This document shows positions 62,796 to 64,000 of a DNA stretch of 64,000 nucleotides, piece after piece. The notes beneath the pieces were generated by a model. That model had not been told where the DNA came from and did no database searches. It saw only the letters and a list, made by a program, of their open reading frames with translations. Each line of letters starts with the position of its first letter. Positions within the stretch are counted from its first letter, which is position 1. This stretch comes from Sphingobacteriales bacterium (GTDB lineage: Bacteria > Bacteroidota > Bacteroidia > Chitinophagales > JADIYW01): contig JADKIQ010000019.1 in the NCBI GenBank assembly GCA_016721245.1, positions 1 to 64,000 of the forward strand, written 5' to 3'. A program made the translations under genes and the position numbers.

Positions 62796-63108
62796 AATGT
62801 CACAGGAGTAACCTCGCGCTCTACAGGTATTGTCACCTGTCGACTACCAACCCGTTTATTTTAATGTGCTGCATCCTGCAAAATTAATAGCGATTTAAGA
62901 ACCGATGAAGTAATGATGATGAGTAGGAAAGCCAAATAAACCGGCGAAGCCGGTCTGTATTTTAAAGGCTAAGTATGCGAAGCATAGTTAAACCGCAAAA
63001 AAGAAACAGGAATTAAGAAAAACGGTTGAAAATTGTCACTGTATGTGCGTGTTTAGCACAAACCAACACTTTTTCACAAATTAAAATTCTTACACAAAAA
63101 TTGCTTAT
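62796..63108. other. Non-coding stretch with GCGAAGC hairpins
   Basis: About 310 bases with no credible gene. ACAGGT/ACCTGT at 62823-62840 is a 6-base inverted repeat. CCGGC-GAA-GCCGG (62941-62953) and TATGC-GAA-GCATA (62974-62986) are two hairpins sharing the GCGAAGC core, a very stable DNA mini-hairpin. Neither has a T-run. I see no RNA gene. Confidence 0.55.
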
Positions 63109-63756
63109 TCAAATCTGCCAAAACTTCCACCATTTTTTTTGTGCTTTCATTATTACATTAATTGGTTCTTTATTATAGTAGTCAGACTCTTTATGGTCAA
63201 TCGTCTTTCCGTCATAATCAATTTTGTATGTACTCCCGTTAAAGTCTGTCAAAGCAATATAAGTGTCAAACATTTCAAAAGGATTTCCTTCTTCAAGGCA
63301 AACGAAAATGTCTGCACCGCTATAACTCCAAAGTATTTTTCCTTTCTTGTCAATTCTCGCAATCGAAGTCTCTCCGTAAGAAATATAGGTGTCTTGGTAT
63401 TTATGAAGTGAAAAACAAGTTGCCCAATCAGTTTCTGTCACCCAATTAGTTTCTAAGGCTGGAAGAGTCAAACTAAATACTTTGTTGCAGCAACGTATAA
63501 TTAACTTGTCGTCGTCAATAAATACCGTGTCATAATAAACGCCTGTTCCCCCTCCACTTGCCAAAATAATTGCACTGCTAATAAGATTATTGTCCTTATA
63601 AATTTTTATAGCATGTTGTGAGTTTGGCGAATATGGTTTGTCTTTGTCTACTTGAATTACTTTGTTATAACTTGTCGGACTGTCTGCCTTTTGATTAAAT
63701 GAAGAATCATCAAAGATCTCAATAGTTAAGTCATTATGTTGAAGGGTAACTGTCAT
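63109..63756 (-). CDS. Hypothetical cytoplasmic beta-rich protein
   Basis: A 215-residue protein without signal peptide or membrane helices. It is strand-rich (NLISSAIILASGGGTGVYYDTVFIDDDKLIIRCC) with a motif SYGETSIARIDKKGKILWSYSGADIFV that resembles one blade of a PQQ-type or WD beta-propeller, and a basic Trp-rich end (KAQKKWWKFWQI). No family assigned. It lies between a repeat-bearing non-coding stretch and the DinB gene on the same strand, 33 bases downstream of the latter's stop. Confidence 0.65.
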   Translation of the reverse strand: MTVTLQHNDLTIEIFDDSSFNQKADSPTSYNKVIQVDKDKPYSPNSQHAIKIYKDNNLISSAIILASGGGTGVYYDTVFIDDDKLIIRCCNKVFSLTLPALETNWVTETDWATCFSLHKYQDTYISYGETSIARIDKKGKILWSYSGADIFVCLEEGNPFEMFDTYIALTDFNGSTYKIDYDGKTIDHKESDYYNKEPINVIMKAQKKWWKFWQI

Positions 63757-63789
63757 TTAAAATTTTGTCCAATGGTTCTTTGCTAAAGA

Positions 63790-64000
63790 TTATCTCATTA
63801 TATCTGTATCAAATGGTGTATAGTTTAAGTGCCTGCTAATTGATAATACTTGACCTTTGTGATGATATTCATGCGTAATTACATGCGTAAATATTTTAAA
63901 TGGTTTTGCAGAACTTTTTATATTTTGAATTTCGTAATCTATATCTTTATAAGCGTCCATGTTTTTAATAAACTCATCCATGAATTCATCTACTTGGTCG
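63790..64000 (-). CDS. DinB-family protein, C-terminal part (runs off window)
   Basis: The last 70 residues of a DinB-superfamily four-helix protein; the frame stays open to base 64000 (DQVDEFMDEFIKN). The conserved end HVITHEYHHKGQVLSISRHLNYTPFDTDIMR carries the HEYHHKGQ motif with the metal-binding histidines. Family members are metal-dependent thiol transferases or hydrolases, mostly uncharacterised. The N-terminus lies beyond the window. Confidence 0.8.
   Translation of the reverse strand, partial: DQVDEFMDEFIKNMDAYKDIDYEIQNIKSSAKPFKIFTHVITHEYHHKGQVLSISRHLNYTPFDTDIMR

Overview
This is an AT-rich chromosomal segment of a Bacteroidota bacterium, most likely from the Chitinophagia/Sphingobacteriia side of the phylum. 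Evidence for the lineage: a PorT-like type IX secretion (T9SS) component beside ubiE/menG; a secreted serine hydrolase with a C-terminal T9SS sorting domain; lineage-typical families (DUF4476, DUF4783, the GlmU-like putative sugar-nucleotidyltransferase, the type B L31 protein); lipoproteins with Cys-Lys/Cys-Arg after the lipobox; promoter boxes of the Bacteroidota TAnnTTTG type; and few clear Shine-Dalgarno sequences. No rRNA, tRNA, phage, transposase or CRISPR array was found.

Layout. 1-6.4 kb: five genes (YfhO-like membrane protein, family 2 glycosyltransferase, OmpA-domain protein, acetyltransferase, methyltransferase) all interrupted by single-base frameshifts, plus a DUF72 remnant. The conserved reading frame resumes cleanly after each slip, which points to sequence error rather than decay. 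6.5-15.1 kb: acetyl-CoA synthetase among small envelope and housekeeping genes, with intergenic inverted repeats. 15.1-27.6 kb: dnaE, a GbsR/MarR-like regulator preceded by a perfect FNR-type palindrome, an eIF1-like factor, a lipid/diacylglycerol kinase, nadC, gpmI and hisS. 27.7-35.4 kb: a membrane protein fused to a thioredoxin-like domain, a lectin-like secreted protein, and a four-gene cluster (VWA protein, Tat-exported FAD amine oxidase, diiron ferritin-like protein, MoxR-type AAA+ ATPase). 35.4-41.2 kb: M20 peptidase, chalcone-isomerase-like protein, thymidine kinase, a repeat-bearing acidic protein and Kdo transferase.

41.3-48.9 kb is a compact polysaccharide export operon: UDP-sugar dehydrogenase, dTDP-glucose 4,6-dehydratase, a Wza-like protein with about six SLBB repeats, a Wzz-like chain-length protein, dTDP-4-dehydrorhamnose epimerase and a CysQ-type phosphatase, with gaps of 1-28 bases. 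48.9-64 kb holds housekeeping genes (folD, udk, ubiE/menG, engB, rpmE2, tpiA, prmA), a PorT-like protein, a 1587-residue secreted protein of unknown function and a frameshifted M48 lipoprotein protease. It ends in a hypothetical gene and a DinB-family gene that runs off the window.

The candidates most worth following are the VWA/amine oxidase/diiron/MoxR cluster, the giant beta-rich secreted protein, the FNR box facing an orphan minus-strand terminator (possible small RNA), and several intergenic palindromic repeat families. Most of the rest is ordinary core genome.
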